From Lysobacter alkalisoli (lineage in GTDB: Bacteria > Pseudomonadota > Gammaproteobacteria > Xanthomonadales > Xanthomonadaceae), in the NCBI RefSeq assembly GCF_006547045.1, contig NZ_CP041242.1:1126001-1190000 (forward strand): 64,000 nt of DNA, written 5' to 3'. The position numbers and the translations under genes were made by a program. Under the pieces are notes generated by a model that saw only the letters and a list, made by a program, of their open reading frames with translations, made no database searches and was not told the DNA's origin. The number at the start of each line of letters is the position of its first letter. The first letter of the stretch is position 1. Positions 18,908-30,142 of the stretch are shown here, one piece after another.

Positions 18908-19795
18908 ATGACCACCGCGAACTCCCGCGGCGCCCGCTTCCGCGCTGCTCTCTCCGAGGAATCCCCGCTGCAGGTGATGGGTGCCATCACCGCCTACGCC
19001 GGTCTGATGGCCAAGCGCACCGGCTACAAGGCGCTGTACCTGTCCGGCGGCGGCGTTGCCGCCAATTCGCTTGGCGTGCCCGACCTCGGCATCAGCACGA
19101 TGGAGGATGTGCTGACCGATGCCCGCCGCATCGTCGACGCCACCGACATGCCGCTGCTGGTCGACATCGATACCGGCTGGGGCGGCGCGTTCAACATCGC
19201 CCGAACGATCCGCTCGTTCATCAACATAGGCGTCGCCGCCGTGCACATGGAGGACCAGGTCGGCCAGAAGCGCTGCGGCCACCGTCCCGGCAAGGAAGTG
19301 GTGTCGAAGGACGAGATGGTCGATCGGGTCAAGACGGCGGTCGACGCACGCACCGATGATGGGTTCGTGATCATGGCGCGCACCGACGCCGCGGCGGTCG
19401 AGGGCATCGACAGCGCGATCGAGCGCGCAGTGGCCTATGTCGAGGCCGGCGCCGACATGATCTTTCCCGAAGCGATGAATTCGCTCGACGACTACCGCAG
19501 GTTCAAGGCGGCGGTGAAGGTGCCGATCCTCGCCAACCTGACCGAGTTTGGTTCGACTCCGTTCTTCACCACCGACGAACTGCGCGAAGCAGGCGTCGAC
19601 ATCGCGCTCTATTGCTGCGGCGCGTATCGGGCGATGAACAAGGCGGCGCTGAATTTCTACGAGACAGTACGCCGCGAGGGGACCCAGAAGAACATCGTCG
19701 ACACCCTGCAAACGCGCGCCGAGTTGTACGACTTTCTCGGCTACCACGCCTACGAGGACAAGCTGGACGCGCTGTTTGCCAGCGAGGGGAAGTAG
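18908..19795 (+). CDS. prpB: 2-methylisocitrate lyase
   Basis: A 295-residue TIM-barrel lyase of the isocitrate-lyase superfamily that cleaves 2-methylisocitrate to pyruvate and succinate, the last step of the 2-methylcitrate cycle. The catalytic-cysteine loop is [10 protein letters not shown], and the metal and substrate contacts [11 protein letters not shown] and MEDQV are present. Length equals E. coli PrpB (296). The ATG at 18908 has AAAAGGAGA 5 nt upstream, which decides it over an in-frame start 23 codons earlier. It lies 210 bp after prpE and 273 bp before prpC on the same strand. Confidence 0.95.
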   Translation: MTTANSRGARFRAALSEESPLQVMGAITAYAGLMAKRTGYKALYLSGGGVAANSLGVPDLGISTMEDVLTDARRIVDATDMPLLVDIDTGWGGAFNIARTIRSFINIGVAAVHMEDQVGQKRCGHRPGKEVVSKDEMVDRVKTAVDARTDDGFVIMARTDAAAVEGIDSAIERAVAYVEAGADMIFPEAMNSLDDYRRFKAAVKVPILANLTEFGSTPFFTTDELREAGVDIALYCCGAYRAMNKAALNFYETVRREGTQKNIVDTLQTRAELYDFLGYHAYEDKLDALFASEGK

Positions 19796-20068
19796 CCGGG
19801 TGGCGGTCGGCCGACGGAGCGAACAGATTCCCGACCTGCGGGCCCCCTGCGCGATCTCCGCCGGCGCGTCCATCCGCCCCATTGGCTGCGGCAGGGACTT
19901 CCTGGATCTCCGCAGCCGGCGCCCCATTGCCCCGGGTCGCAACCAGGCCTGTGCGCTGTCATTGATGGACAACGCCCGGGTCTTCGAATACCGGCCAGTC
20001 GCCTCGGCGAAGATTCGTCCTCCAGGCGGCCGCCTATCCACCGAACACCGTCACGCAGGAGAATCCCG
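19796..20068. other. Intergenic region prpB-prpC
   Basis: 273 bp with no convincing reading frame, hairpin or operator. The prpC ribosome site (AGGAG) is at its right end. The length allows for a separate prpC promoter, but none is evident. Confidence 0.5.
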
Positions 20069-21223
20069 ATGACCGCCACCGCCGCCCCGGCCGCTCCCAA
20101 GCCGAAGAAATCCGTCGCCCTGAGCGGCACCCCCGCCGGCAACACCGCGCTGTGTACCGTCGGCCGCAGCGGCAACGACCTGCATTATCGTGGTTACGAC
20201 ATCCACGACCTGGCGACGAAGTCGACCTTCGAGGAAGTCGCCCACCTGCTGGTCCATGGCGTGCTGCCGACCACCTCGCAGCTCAACGCCTACAAGGCCA
20301 AGCTCAGGCGCCTGCGCGGACTGCCGGCGATCGTGGCCGATGCGCTGGAACTGGTCCCGGCGAACGCGCATCCGATGGACGTGCTGCGTACCGGCTGCTC
20401 GGTGCTGGGCACGGTGCTGCCCGAGCGCGACGGCCATCCGGCCAGCGAGGCGCGCGACATTGCCGACAAGCTGATCGCCAGTTTCGGTTCGATGCTGCTG
20501 TACTGGTGGCATTTCACCCGCAACGGCCGCCGCATCGACGTGGAGACCGACGACGACAACGTCGCCGCGCACTTCCTGCACCTGCTGCACGGCGAGCCGC
20601 CGAGCGCGCTGCACGCCGACTCGCTGGACAAGTCGCTGATCCTCTACGCCGAGCATGAGTTCAACGCCTCGACCTTCACCGCGCGGGTGATCGCCGGCAC
20701 CGGCTCCGACCTGCATTCGTGCATCACCGGGGCGATCGGCGCGCTGCGCGGCCCCAAGCATGGTGGTGCGAACGAGGTGGCGATGGACATCATCAGCCGC
20801 TACAACACCGCCGACGAGGCCGAGGCCGACATCCGCGCGCGAATGGAACGCAAGGAGATCATCATCGGGTTCGGCCACCCGGTGTACACGATCGGCGACC
20901 CGCGCAATCCGATCATCAAGGAGATCAGCCGCAAGCTGTGCGCCGACGGCGGCAACCAGGTCCTGTTCGACGTGTCCGAGCGCATCGAGAACCTGATGAT
21001 GGACACCAAGAAGATGTTCCCGAACCTCGACTGGTACAGCGCGTCGGCCTACCACATGATGGGCATCCCGACGCCGATGTTCACCCCGTTGTTCGTGATC
21101 GCCCGGACCACCGGCTGGAGCGCGCACGTGATCGAGCAGCGCGAGGACGGCAAGATCATCCGCCCGAGCGCGAACTACACCGGTCCCGAGGATCGCGAGT
21201 ACGTGCCGATCGACAAGCGCTGA
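20069..21223 (+). CDS. prpC: 2-methylcitrate synthase
   Basis: A 384-residue member of the citrate synthase family that condenses propionyl-CoA with oxaloacetate. Active-site regions seen are GPKHGGANE (first histidine), [13 protein letters not shown] (second histidine) and the aspartate-containing segment near [13 protein letters not shown]. The short length, compared with about 430 for the hexameric GltA, fits PrpC. ATG at 20069 has AGGAG 7 nt upstream. With prpE and prpB upstream it covers activation, condensation and cleavage; the methylcitrate dehydratase (AcnD/PrpF or PrpD) is not in the window. A strong terminator follows 28 bp after the stop. Confidence 0.93.
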   Translation: MTATAAPAAPKPKKSVALSGTPAGNTALCTVGRSGNDLHYRGYDIHDLATKSTFEEVAHLLVHGVLPTTSQLNAYKAKLRRLRGLPAIVADALELVPANAHPMDVLRTGCSVLGTVLPERDGHPASEARDIADKLIASFGSMLLYWWHFTRNGRRIDVETDDDNVAAHFLHLLHGEPPSALHADSLDKSLILYAEHEFNASTFTARVIAGTGSDLHSCITGAIGALRGPKHGGANEVAMDIISRYNTADEAEADIRARMERKEIIIGFGHPVYTIGDPRNPIIKEISRKLCADGGNQVLFDVSERIENLMMDTKKMFPNLDWYSASAYHMMGIPTPMFTPLFVIARTTGWSAHVIEQREDGKIIRPSANYTGPEDREYVPIDKR

Positions 21224-21251
21224 TTCTGATTGGAGCTTGCTGGAAAGCAGA

Positions 21252-21278
21252 AGGCCCGGATTGCTCCGGGCCTTTTTA
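21252..21278 (+). terminator. Rho-independent terminator of prpC
   Basis: AGGCCCGGA (21252-21260) and TCCGGGCCT (21265-21273) form a perfect 9 bp stem with a 4 nt loop, followed by a T-run (TTTTTATT). It ends the prpC transcript. Confidence 0.9.
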
Positions 21279-21301
21279 TTGATGCGGTTTGGGTGTGCGG
21301 G

Positions 21302-21410
21302 GAAGCTGGAGGCCCAGGGGTTTACGGGACACGCCGCAAGTACGTCCTTGTAGGCTCATCGTCGGCATCCTGCCTCCGAAGGTCCCGCAAACCCCAGGAC
21401 CTCCAGCTTC
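21302..21410. repeat. Long palindromic dispersed repeat, copy 1
   Basis: The arms 21302-21330 and 21382-21410 are 29 bp each and complementary except at 3 positions. The inner part carries GCGGGACACGC, then GGCTCATC, then CGAAGGTCCCGC. The same core and the right flank CTTCTGGAAAGTTGGC recur at 59717-59838. In that copy the outer arm sequence is different but again self-complementary. It sits between prpC and the convergent GST gene. Similar elements are, as far as I recall, common in Lysobacter and relatives. Confidence 0.85.
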
Positions 21411-21439
21411 TGGAAAGTTGGCTGGCGTTCGCCTTTGCT

Positions 21440-21477
21440 CCCTCCCCTTCAAGGGGAGGGTTGGGGTGGGGATGGGT
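21440..21477. repeat. CCCTCCCCTT-CAAGGGGAGGG repeat-like element
   Basis: CCCTCCCCTT (21440-21449) pairs with AAGGGGAGGG (21451-21460) around a single C. It is followed by a G-rich TTGGGGTGGGGATGGG tail. This composition matches short dispersed elements known in many proteobacterial genomes; only one copy is present here. It lies just past the 3' end of the GST gene. Confidence 0.5.
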
Positions 21478-21503
21478 TACCACTCCGATGCCGGTGATTT
21501 CCC

Positions 21504-22115
21504 TCAAACCAGCCCTTCGGCCTTCAACGCCGCCTGCACGCCCGGATTGGCATCCATCCTCTGTTTGTACGCGGCGATGTTGTCCAGCCCCGACAGGTCG
21601 ACCCCCATCTTTCCGGCCCACAGCAGGGTCACGTAGAAATACGGGTCGGCGAAACTGCGGAAGCCGGCCAGCCACTGGCGGCCTTCGAGCTGTTTGTCGG
21701 CGGCTTCGTACAGGCCGCGCAGGCGCTTGAGGGCGGCTGCACGCAAGGCGTCGCGATCGCTATCGTCGGCACTGAACTGCGCGGGCGCGAACAGCGGCTT
21801 GAAGGCCGGGTGCACATCGGAATTGACGAAGGCCAGCCAGCGTGTGGCCTCGGCGCGTTGTTGCGCGCTGCCATCGCCGCCCAGGCCCGCTTCGGGCCAG
21901 GTGTCGGCGATGTAGCCCATGATCGCGGCGTTCTGGGTCAGGACGAAGTCGCCGTCGACGATCGCCGGCACCGCGCCGGCGGGATTGATCGCGAGGTAGG
22001 CCGGCGCCTTCATGGTGGTGGCGTCCAGGATCTCGACCTCGAACGGCTGCCCGGTCCACTGCAGCGCCATGTGGACGGCGGTCGAGCACGCGCCGGGCTT
22101 GGTGTAGAGCTTCAT
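21504..22115 (-). CDS. Glutathione S-transferase family protein (beta-like)
   Basis: A 203-residue protein with the two-domain GST layout. The N-terminal thioredoxin-like domain has KLYTKPGACSTAVHMAL, in which Cys10 is the catalytic cysteine of beta-class GSTs, and the cis-Pro segment GAVPAIVDGDFVLTQNAAI, which binds glutathione. The C-terminal helical domain spans about residues 85-203. It is likely a cytoplasmic enzyme conjugating or reducing electrophiles with glutathione; the natural substrate is unknown. The ATG at 22115 gives the family's normal N-terminus. It lies 89 bp downstream of the broken SleB-like gene on the same strand. Confidence 0.88.
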   Translation of the reverse strand: MKLYTKPGACSTAVHMALQWTGQPFEVEILDATTMKAPAYLAINPAGAVPAIVDGDFVLTQNAAIMGYIADTWPEAGLGGDGSAQQRAEATRWLAFVNSDVHPAFKPLFAPAQFSADDSDRDALRAAALKRLRGLYEAADKQLEGRQWLAGFRSFADPYFYVTLLWAGKMGVDLSGLDNIAAYKQRMDANPGVQAALKAEGLV

Positions 22116-22204
22116 GCGGTCTCCAGCAGTCTTGAACGAAGAACGGGCCGGCGACTATCGCCGACCCGTTCGGGCATTCTCAACATCCGGAGTGGAACGC
22201 TGCG

Positions 22205-22677
22205 TTACGAAGCGGGTTCTTCCTGCGGCTTGGGCCTGAGCGTCTGCACCCTGAGGAAGGTATGGTCGCCGATCTGCGCCACCTGGTAGGCGTTGCGCCA
22301 GCTCGGGCTGGCGATCTTGTGGGCGAGGAAGTGGCTGGCGCCGGGCACGACTTCCTTGCGTTCGCCGACGGGCAGGGCCCAGTTGCGCTCGGCTTCGAGC
22401 GCCACGGTCACGGCCTCGCCCCAGGCCTCGACATTGCCCAGGCGGGTGTTGGGGGAAACGATGGTGGGCGCGAACTGCTTGCGCGCGGTCACCACCTCGC
22501 ACACGCTGTCCCCCACAGGCCGCTGTCGCGGCGGCGCAGGGCGACCTCGGCGACGGCCTGCTGACCGGTAACGGACTGGTCGCGGGCTTCCAGGTACAGA
22601 GTGGTGCTCAGGCAGAGCGAGTCGGCGGCGTTGGGTGGCAGTACGGAAGCCAACCAAAGAATCCATGCCAGTTTCAT
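22205..22677 (-). pseudogene. SleB/CwlJ-like cell-wall hydrolase, split by a one-base frameshift
   Basis: The first frame starts at ATG 22677 with TGGAG upstream and encodes a signal peptide, then SLCLSTTLYLEARDQS and QQAVAEVALRRRDSGLWG, typical of the Hydrolase_2 (SleB-like) domain with its catalytic glutamate. Translation then runs out of frame. The second frame continues the domain with DSVCEVVTARKQFAPT and VPGASHFLAHKI to a stop at 22205. The two halves join cleanly if one G is added to the five-G run (C-run at 22510-22514 on the + strand), giving a protein of about 157 residues. Either the gene is inactivated or the run is a sequencing error. Confidence 0.75.
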
Positions 22678-23124
22678 GTCGAACTCCAGGCTTCGTTGCG
22701 TCGGACCGCACTTCAACGTCCACCCCGTTCGGGGCGGTGTTGCGGTGTTACGGACCGATATGGCGTTTTTCAAAGTGCGGCGGGTTGAAGGCCGGACTTC
22801 TGCGAGGGAATCGCATTACTAGGGCGGCGGCTCTATGGCGCGCTTTGCCCCGTCACCGGGCCGCTGGATTGCGGGCGGTGTGGGTGGCCGCAGGGAGGGC
22901 GGCTGCAAAAGTTGGCGCAAGGTAGCCGCGCATTGATAAACGTTGCGTGAACGAGGACGGCTTGACGGGACGTCCCGGGTCAGGCTGGGAACCGGGTTTC
23001 CGGGTTGCAACTCGTTGTTATTCGGGAAGTTTTTTGGAGGCTTCGGGGGCCGATAAGAGCTGACTGCATGTTCAGGGTCGCCAGTGGGCGGCAGGGTACT
23101 CCGCTCGCGCATGCGGGCAGGTGG
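22678..23124. other. 447 bp gap without a recognised gene
   Basis: This lies between the start of the SleB-like gene and the end of fadH, both on the minus strand. No reading frame with coding character is seen. A 10 bp palindrome GGGACGTCCC occurs near 22969-22978. The SleB-like gene's promoter should be at the left end. Nothing else could be assigned. Confidence 0.5.
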
Positions 23125-25239
<2,115 letters not shown>

Positions 25240-26259
25240 CTACCACCCCTCGAGTACCAGCTTGCCAATCGTGGTGCCCGACTCCAGTCGCCGATGTGCC
25301 TCGCGCAGGTTGGCGGCGTTGATCGGCGTGAGCAGGTCGTGCTGGATGCTCCTGATCTCGCCGGCATCGACCAATTCGGCGACGCGATCGAGGATCCGGC
25401 CCTGTTCGTCCATGTCCGGCGTCTTCAGCACCGGGCGCGCGAACATCATTTCCCAGTGGATCCCGATGCATTTCATCTTGTACGGGTCGCCGATCTTCAG
25501 CGGCGCGTCCGGTTCGACGATCAGGCCGACATGTCCCTGCGGTGCCAGCAGCTCGCCGAGCACGTCCCAGTAGGCGACGGTGTCGGCGAGGTTGATCGCG
25601 GCATCGACGGTGTCGAAGCCGAGTGCCTTGAGTTGCGGCGCCAGCGGTTCGCGGTGGTTGACCACGTGGTGCGCGCCCATCGCCTGGCACCATTGAACCG
25701 TGTCCGCGCGCGAAGCGGTGGCGATCACGGTGAAGCCCGCGCGACGGGCCAGCTGGATCGCGATCGAGCCGACGCCGCCCGCGCCGGCGATGACCAGCAG
25801 GCACTTGCCGGCACCGCCTCCCTCGCTGTCGTACGGCATGCGCTGGAACAGCAGTTCCCACGCGGTGACCGCGACCAGTGGCAGCGCGGCGGCATGGGCG
25901 TCATCGAGCGTCGTGGGCGCATGGCCGACCACGCGCGCATCGACCAGCTGGTACTCGGCATTGCTGCCCGGCCGGCTGAAGTCGCCGGCGTAGTAGACGC
26001 GGTCGCCGGGCTTGAAGCGGCTGACCGCGTCGCCGACCGCCTCGACCACGCCGCAAGCGTCGTAGCCGAGGATGCGCGGGGAATCCTCGACCTTGTCCTT
26101 GGGCGCGCGGACCTTGGTGTCAACCGGGTTGACCGATACCGCGGACACCTTGACCAGGACGTCGTGGCCGGCCGGGGACGGTGGCTCGGGCAGATCGAAG
26201 TCCTGCAGCGATGCGGGGTCGTCGATGGGAAGGTAACGGGTGAGGGCGATGGCTTTCAT
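25240..26259 (-). CDS. Zinc-type alcohol dehydrogenase-like oxidoreductase (quinone oxidoreductase group)
   Basis: A 339-residue medium-chain dehydrogenase/reductase. The N-terminal GroES-like part has VSAVSVNPVDTKVRAP and ILGYDACGVVEAVG, and the Rossmann fold carries VIAGAGGVGSIAIQLARRAG for NADPH. The cysteine ligands of catalytic zinc are absent, so despite the common label it is probably zinc-free, like quinone oxidoreductases. ATG at 26259 has AAGGA about 8 nt upstream. It is the last gene of a minus-strand group behind an MFS transporter, an SGNH hydrolase and a broken aldo-keto reductase, all probably controlled by the divergent LysR regulator. Confidence 0.85.
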   Translation of the reverse strand: MKAIALTRYLPIDDPASLQDFDLPEPPSPAGHDVLVKVSAVSVNPVDTKVRAPKDKVEDSPRILGYDACGVVEAVGDAVSRFKPGDRVYYAGDFSRPGSNAEYQLVDARVVGHAPTTLDDAHAAALPLVAVTAWELLFQRMPYDSEGGGAGKCLLVIAGAGGVGSIAIQLARRAGFTVIATASRADTVQWCQAMGAHHVVNHREPLAPQLKALGFDTVDAAINLADTVAYWDVLGELLAPQGHVGLIVEPDAPLKIGDPYKMKCIGIHWEMMFARPVLKTPDMDEQGRILDRVAELVDAGEIRSIQHDLLTPINAANLREAHRRLESGTTIGKLVLEGW

Positions 26260-26284
26260 GGAGGTTTCCTTCGGATTGTTTCCT

Positions 26285-26509
26285 TCAGACCAGCGACGGG
26301 TTGCGTTCCTCGAACCCGCGCTGGTGCCAGTATGGATACGGCAGGGTGACGGTGCTGGCGTCGTCAAGCCGGGCGGCCTGTTCCGGCGACAGGTTCCAGC
26401 CGACCGCGCCGAGGTTCTGCTTCAGTTGCTCTTCGTCGCGTGCGCCGATCACCACGGTCGAGACGGTCGGTCGCTGCAGCAGCCGGTTCAGCGCGATCTG
26501 CGGCAGCGG
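26285..26509 (-). pseudogene. C-terminal remnant of an aldo/keto reductase
   Basis: One frame encodes 74 residues that match the end of aldo/keto reductases: PLPQIALNRLLQRPTVSTVV, GARDEEQLKQNLGAVGW, and a C-terminus YPYWHQRGFEERNPSLV before the stop at 26285. There is no start codon, and an in-frame stop lies about 13 codons upstream, so roughly the first four-fifths of the gene is gone. Only 69 bp separate the remnant from the SGNH hydrolase stop. It sits in the position expected for an operon member between that gene and the oxidoreductase, which points to an in-place deletion. Confidence 0.8.
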
Positions 26510-26578
26510 CCATGGCGGTCGGACGCGCCAGCGATTTTTTCTTCAATCGAATGATCCTCAGGTTGGGGGAGGGCAGGT

Positions 26579-27844
26579 TCAGTCATCGTCGAACAGCGCA
26601 TCCAGGTCGATCGCCTCCGCCATCGCCCGGTACCAGGCGTCACCGGGATGCAGGTGGTCGCCGGAGTCGTATGCGGGCAGGAGGCGCGCCGGATGCGCGG
26701 GGTCGCGCGTGATCGCGTCGAAATCGATCACCGCATCGAACTCGCCGCCATCGCGGATCCAGGCATTCACCTGCTGGCGGACGCGTTCCTTGTCGGCGTC
26801 GTGGTAGCCGTTCATCGGTGTGTCGATGAGTGCGCCCTCGAACGGCGTCAGTGTCGCGCCGAGGATGCGAATGCCGCGTGCATGGGCCCGCGCGATCAGC
26901 TGGCGATAGCCCGCGATCAGCGCTTCGGCTCCGGTTGCATCCTCGTCGGGCGCCAGCGGCGTCCCGTGCCAGGCGATGTCGTTGATGCCCATCAGCACGA
27001 TCACCGAGGTCACGCCGGTCCGGGCCAGCACGTCGCGTTCGAAGCGCGCCAGCGCGTTCGCGCCCATCCGGTCGCGCAGCACGCGGGCACCGGAGATGCC
27101 GGCGTTGAGCACGGCGACGTTTCGTCCCGCCAATCGTTCGGCGAGCACGTCCGGCCAGCGGCTGTCGACATCGACGGTGGCCATGTTGCCGTCGGTGATC
27201 GAGTCGCCGAACGCGACGACCGCGCGCGTGCCGGGATCGGCTTCGACCAGGATCGAATCCAGGAACACGCGCGTGGTCAGGGTGGTATCGGTTTCCAGCT
27301 TCATCGCGGAGGCCTGGTTGCCCTGGCCGACATGGGCGGTCTGCCGCGCGTCCCAATGAAACGTCGCCGGAGGCGTGGGTTCGGGCAGGTACAGGCTGAT
27401 CGCGATCCGGGACAGCGCGGGAACGTCCAGCCCGACCGGGTCGCTGAGCATCGGTGCGCCGGGCGGGATGGTGATGTCGCCCTTGCCGCCAAAGCGCAGC
27501 TCGCGGTCGCTGCCGGCGATGATCGCGCCGTCCTTGCCGGCCAGTGCGATCCGGGCGGCGCCGATCCGCAGCGGCCGATTGCCGTATTCGTTCGACAGCC
27601 GCACCCGCACCCGTTGTCCGCCGATGCTGATCCGCGCCACCTGGCGCACGGTCTGGTCCCGGAACTGGAAGGGCAGGTGGGTCGGCAACGCGAATTCGCC
27701 ATCCCAGCGTTCTTGCGGACTGGCGGTCCAGGTGGCGATCCAGGTGGATTCCGCCGGAGCGGCGGCATGCAGCGGTGCAGTCCTCCCGGCGAGCATGAGC
27801 AGCACGGCGAGGATGCCGCACCAGCGAAGTGTTCCCATGGACAT
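26579..27844 (-). CDS. Secreted SGNH/GDSL-family hydrolase (esterase)
   Basis: A 421-residue secreted enzyme with a signal peptide (residues 1-28, ending LHAA). After an N-terminal beta-rich region (to about residue 200) comes the SGNH domain: block I VAFGDSITDG with the nucleophile serine, block III GINDIAWHG with the asparagine, and block V SGDHLHPGD with the catalytic Asp and His. It probably removes acyl groups from a carbohydrate or lipid; the substrate is unknown. The ATG at 27844 has AAGGAG 7 nt upstream, which decides it over a much longer upstream frame that would overlap the MFS gene. It starts 11 bp after the MFS stop. Confidence 0.88.
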   Translation of the reverse strand: MSMGTLRWCGILAVLLMLAGRTAPLHAAAPAESTWIATWTASPQERWDGEFALPTHLPFQFRDQTVRQVARISIGGQRVRVRLSNEYGNRPLRIGAARIALAGKDGAIIAGSDRELRFGGKGDITIPPGAPMLSDPVGLDVPALSRIAISLYLPEPTPPATFHWDARQTAHVGQGNQASAMKLETDTTLTTRVFLDSILVEADPGTRAVVAFGDSITDGNMATVDVDSRWPDVLAERLAGRNVAVLNAGISGARVLRDRMGANALARFERDVLARTGVTSVIVLMGINDIAWHGTPLAPDEDATGAEALIAGYRQLIARAHARGIRILGATLTPFEGALIDTPMNGYHDADKERVRQQVNAWIRDGGEFDAVIDFDAITRDPAHPARLLPAYDSGDHLHPGDAWYRAMAEAIDLDALFDDD

Positions 27845-27855
27845 GTCAGTTCTCC

Positions 27856-29088
27856 TTACCGGGCCTGTTCGGATGCGCAGGTCACGAGCCTGGCGGGCGG
27901 CTCGCGGCCGCTTTCGAGCCGGACACTCCAAAGCGCCACCGCGAGCCCTGCCAGCGTGACCAGCGATGCGATCCACGGCACCGCGCCGAGCCCCGGGCCG
28001 TGCTCGATGACCAGTCCACCAATCCACGCGCCGGCGGCATTGCCGAGATTGAACGCGGCGATGTTGAAGCTCGAGGCGAGGTTCTGGCCGGCACCTTCGG
28101 CGAAGCGCAGCACCCTGAGTTGCAGCGGCGAGACGGTGGCGAACGCGGCGATGCCGAGCAGGCCGACGAAGGCGGCCATCGCCACCGGGTTGTGCAGTAC
28201 CAGGCTCATCGCACCCAGCACCACGGCCAGCACCAGCAGGCTGCCGAGCAGCGCGGGCGTCGGGCGACGGTCGGCCCAGCGTCCGCCGATCAGGTTGCCG
28301 ACCACCATGCCGCCGCCGAACAGCAGCAGGATCGGCGACACCGCCGCTTCGCCGAAGCCGGCCATCCGGGTCAGCAACGGCTGGATGTAGGTGATCACCA
28401 CGAACACGCCGGCGAAGCCGGCCATCGTCATCAGCAGGCCAAGCAGCACCTGCGGTCGCGCGATCGTGGCCAGTTCCTCGCGCAGTGCCGCCGGCGCATC
28501 GTCATTGCGACTGCGCGGTACCAGTGCCGCGATCACCAGCAGCGAGACCACCCCGACCAGGCCCATCGCCCAGAACGTCGAACGCCAGCCGAAGTGCAGG
28601 CCCAGCCAGGCCCCGGCCGGCATGCCGAGCAGGGTGGCCAGGGTCAGGCCGGAGAACATGATCGATATCGCCGATGCCTTGCGGTCGGCCGGTACCAGCC
28701 CGGTGGCGACCACCGCGCCGACACCGAAAAAGGTGCCATGGGTCAGCGAGGTCAATACCCGGGCCGCCATCAGCGTGGCGTAGTCCGGCGCCAGCGCGCA
28801 GGCCGCGTTGCCGACCGTATATATCGCCATCAGCGCCAGCAGCACCGCCTTGCGCGGCATCCGTCGGCTGAGCAGGGTCAGCACTGGTGCGCCGGCGGTC
28901 ACGCCCAGCGCGTAGCCGGTGACCAGCAGGCCGGCGGCTGCGATCGAGACCTGAAGGTCGGCGGCGACCTGGAGCAACAGGCCCATGATCACGAATTCGG
29001 CGCAGCCAATGCCGAACGAACCGGCGGTCAGCGCGTACAGCGCGACCGGCATCGGGGACCGCTCCGTGGTGGGAGAGGTGGGCGGCAT
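27856..29088 (-). CDS. MFS transporter, DHA1/AraJ-like
   Basis: A 410-residue inner-membrane carrier with about twelve membrane helices. The first begins SFGIGCAEFVIMGLLLQVA, typical of the DHA1 drug/sugar efflux group (AraJ, YdhP and relatives), and the loop motif LSRRMPRKAVLLAL matches the MFS signature between helices 2 and 3. The ATG at 29088 follows GGAA by 8 nt; a GTG four codons upstream is possible. It heads a minus-strand group (SGNH hydrolase, aldo-keto reductase remnant, oxidoreductase) divergent from a LysR-type gene, the usual layout for a regulator and its target. The substrate is not predictable. Confidence 0.87.
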   Translation of the reverse strand: MPPTSPTTERSPMPVALYALTAGSFGIGCAEFVIMGLLLQVAADLQVSIAAAGLLVTGYALGVTAGAPVLTLLSRRMPRKAVLLALMAIYTVGNAACALAPDYATLMAARVLTSLTHGTFFGVGAVVATGLVPADRKASAISIMFSGLTLATLLGMPAGAWLGLHFGWRSTFWAMGLVGVVSLLVIAALVPRSRNDDAPAALREELATIARPQVLLGLLMTMAGFAGVFVVITYIQPLLTRMAGFGEAAVSPILLLFGGGMVVGNLIGGRWADRRPTPALLGSLLVLAVVLGAMSLVLHNPVAMAAFVGLLGIAAFATVSPLQLRVLRFAEGAGQNLASSFNIAAFNLGNAAGAWIGGLVIEHGPGLGAVPWIASLVTLAGLAVALWSVRLESGREPPARLVTCASEQAR

Positions 29089-29130
29089 GGCGGCTTCCAC
29101 GGAAAGGAAGCCGGCAGCCTAGGTCGTTGC

Positions 29131-29177
29131 ATATTCACGAAAAACAGCTAATTTGAAGAATCATATTCAATGAATAT
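29131..29177. promoter_or_regulatory. LysR-type operator region between MFS and regulator genes
   Basis: A perfect palindrome, ATATTCA-A-TGAATAT, lies at 29163-29177, and a single ATATTCA half-site lies 32 bp away at 29131-29137. The stretch is strikingly AT-rich for this genome. A strong site plus a half-site between divergent genes is the normal arrangement for a LysR-type regulator. Confidence 0.6.
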
Positions 29178-29215
29178 TTGATAATAGGATCGCGAAAGCC
29201 CCCCGGCACGACTCC

Positions 29216-30142
29216 ATGGACCGCATCGACGACATCCGTCTGTTCCTGCGCGTACTCGATTTCGGCTCGATCAGTGCCGCCGCGCGCAGCCTCGATCTTT
29301 CCGTTGCGGTCGCCAGCCAGCGGCTGCAGCGATTGGAACGGGGGCTGGGCGTGCGCCTGCTGCACCGGACAACGCGTCGCCTTCACGCAACCCCGGAAGG
29401 AGCCGCGCTTGCCGAGCAGGGCCGACCGCTCGTCGAGGATCTGGAAGTGCTGACAGACGGTCTACGCCAGGCTGGCAGGGAGGTTGCCGGCACCCTTCGG
29501 GTAACCGCTTCGGCCTCCTTCGGCCGCCAGTACCTGTCGCCGCTGCTGCCGGAATTCCTCGCCCTGCACCCTCGGATCCGGCTCAGCATGGATCTCGGCG
29601 ACCAACTGGTCGACCTGGTGAGCTCGGGGTTCGACCTTGCGGTTCGCATCGGCACGCTCGACGACTCGACCCTGGTCGCACGCCGGCTGGCCGCCAACCG
29701 TCGGCTGCTGTGTGCCTCGCCCGGCTACCTTCGCGAGCGCGGCACTCCACGCACGCCGCAAGATCTCGCGGACCACGATTGCCTGCTGCTGGTTGGACGC
29801 CACGGCCGGCAGGACATATGGCGCCTGGGTGACGGCAATGGCGGCGAAGTCACGGTAAGGGTGCGCGGGAGGGTCGAGAGCAACTTCGGCGAGTTGTTGC
29901 GCGATGCCGCTGTTGCCGGTCTTGGCATCGCCCTGCATTCGGTCTGGCATGTCTGCGAGGACCTGCGTGCCGGTCGACTGGTGCAGGTGTTGCCAGAGCA
30001 CCCGCTCACAGACACCGGCATTCATGCGGTGATGCCGCAACGCCGGCTGGTCCCGCCACGGGTGCGGGCCTTCGTCGACTTTCTCGCCGAGCGGTTCTCC
30101 GATCCACCCTGGGAACGCTGCCTGCGCGAGAGACGCGGCTAG
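29216..30142 (+). CDS. LysR-family transcriptional regulator
   Basis: A 308-residue LysR-type regulator. Residues 1-60 form the winged helix-turn-helix (GSISAAARSLDLSVAVASQR, then RLLHRTTRRLHATPEG), and residues 90-300 the substrate-binding domain with LRVTASASFGRQYLSPLLPEF. It is of the large subgroup close to the CrgA/YhcS type. It diverges from the MFS transporter gene and most likely controls that operon and itself through the palindrome at 29163-29177. The inducer is unknown. The start is ATG at 29216; no clear Shine-Dalgarno sequence precedes it. Confidence 0.9.
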   Translation: MDRIDDIRLFLRVLDFGSISAAARSLDLSVAVASQRLQRLERGLGVRLLHRTTRRLHATPEGAALAEQGRPLVEDLEVLTDGLRQAGREVAGTLRVTASASFGRQYLSPLLPEFLALHPRIRLSMDLGDQLVDLVSSGFDLAVRIGTLDDSTLVARRLAANRRLLCASPGYLRERGTPRTPQDLADHDCLLLVGRHGRQDIWRLGDGNGGEVTVRVRGRVESNFGELLRDAAVAGLGIALHSVWHVCEDLRAGRLVQVLPEHPLTDTGIHAVMPQRRLVPPRVRAFVDFLAERFSDPPWERCLRERRG

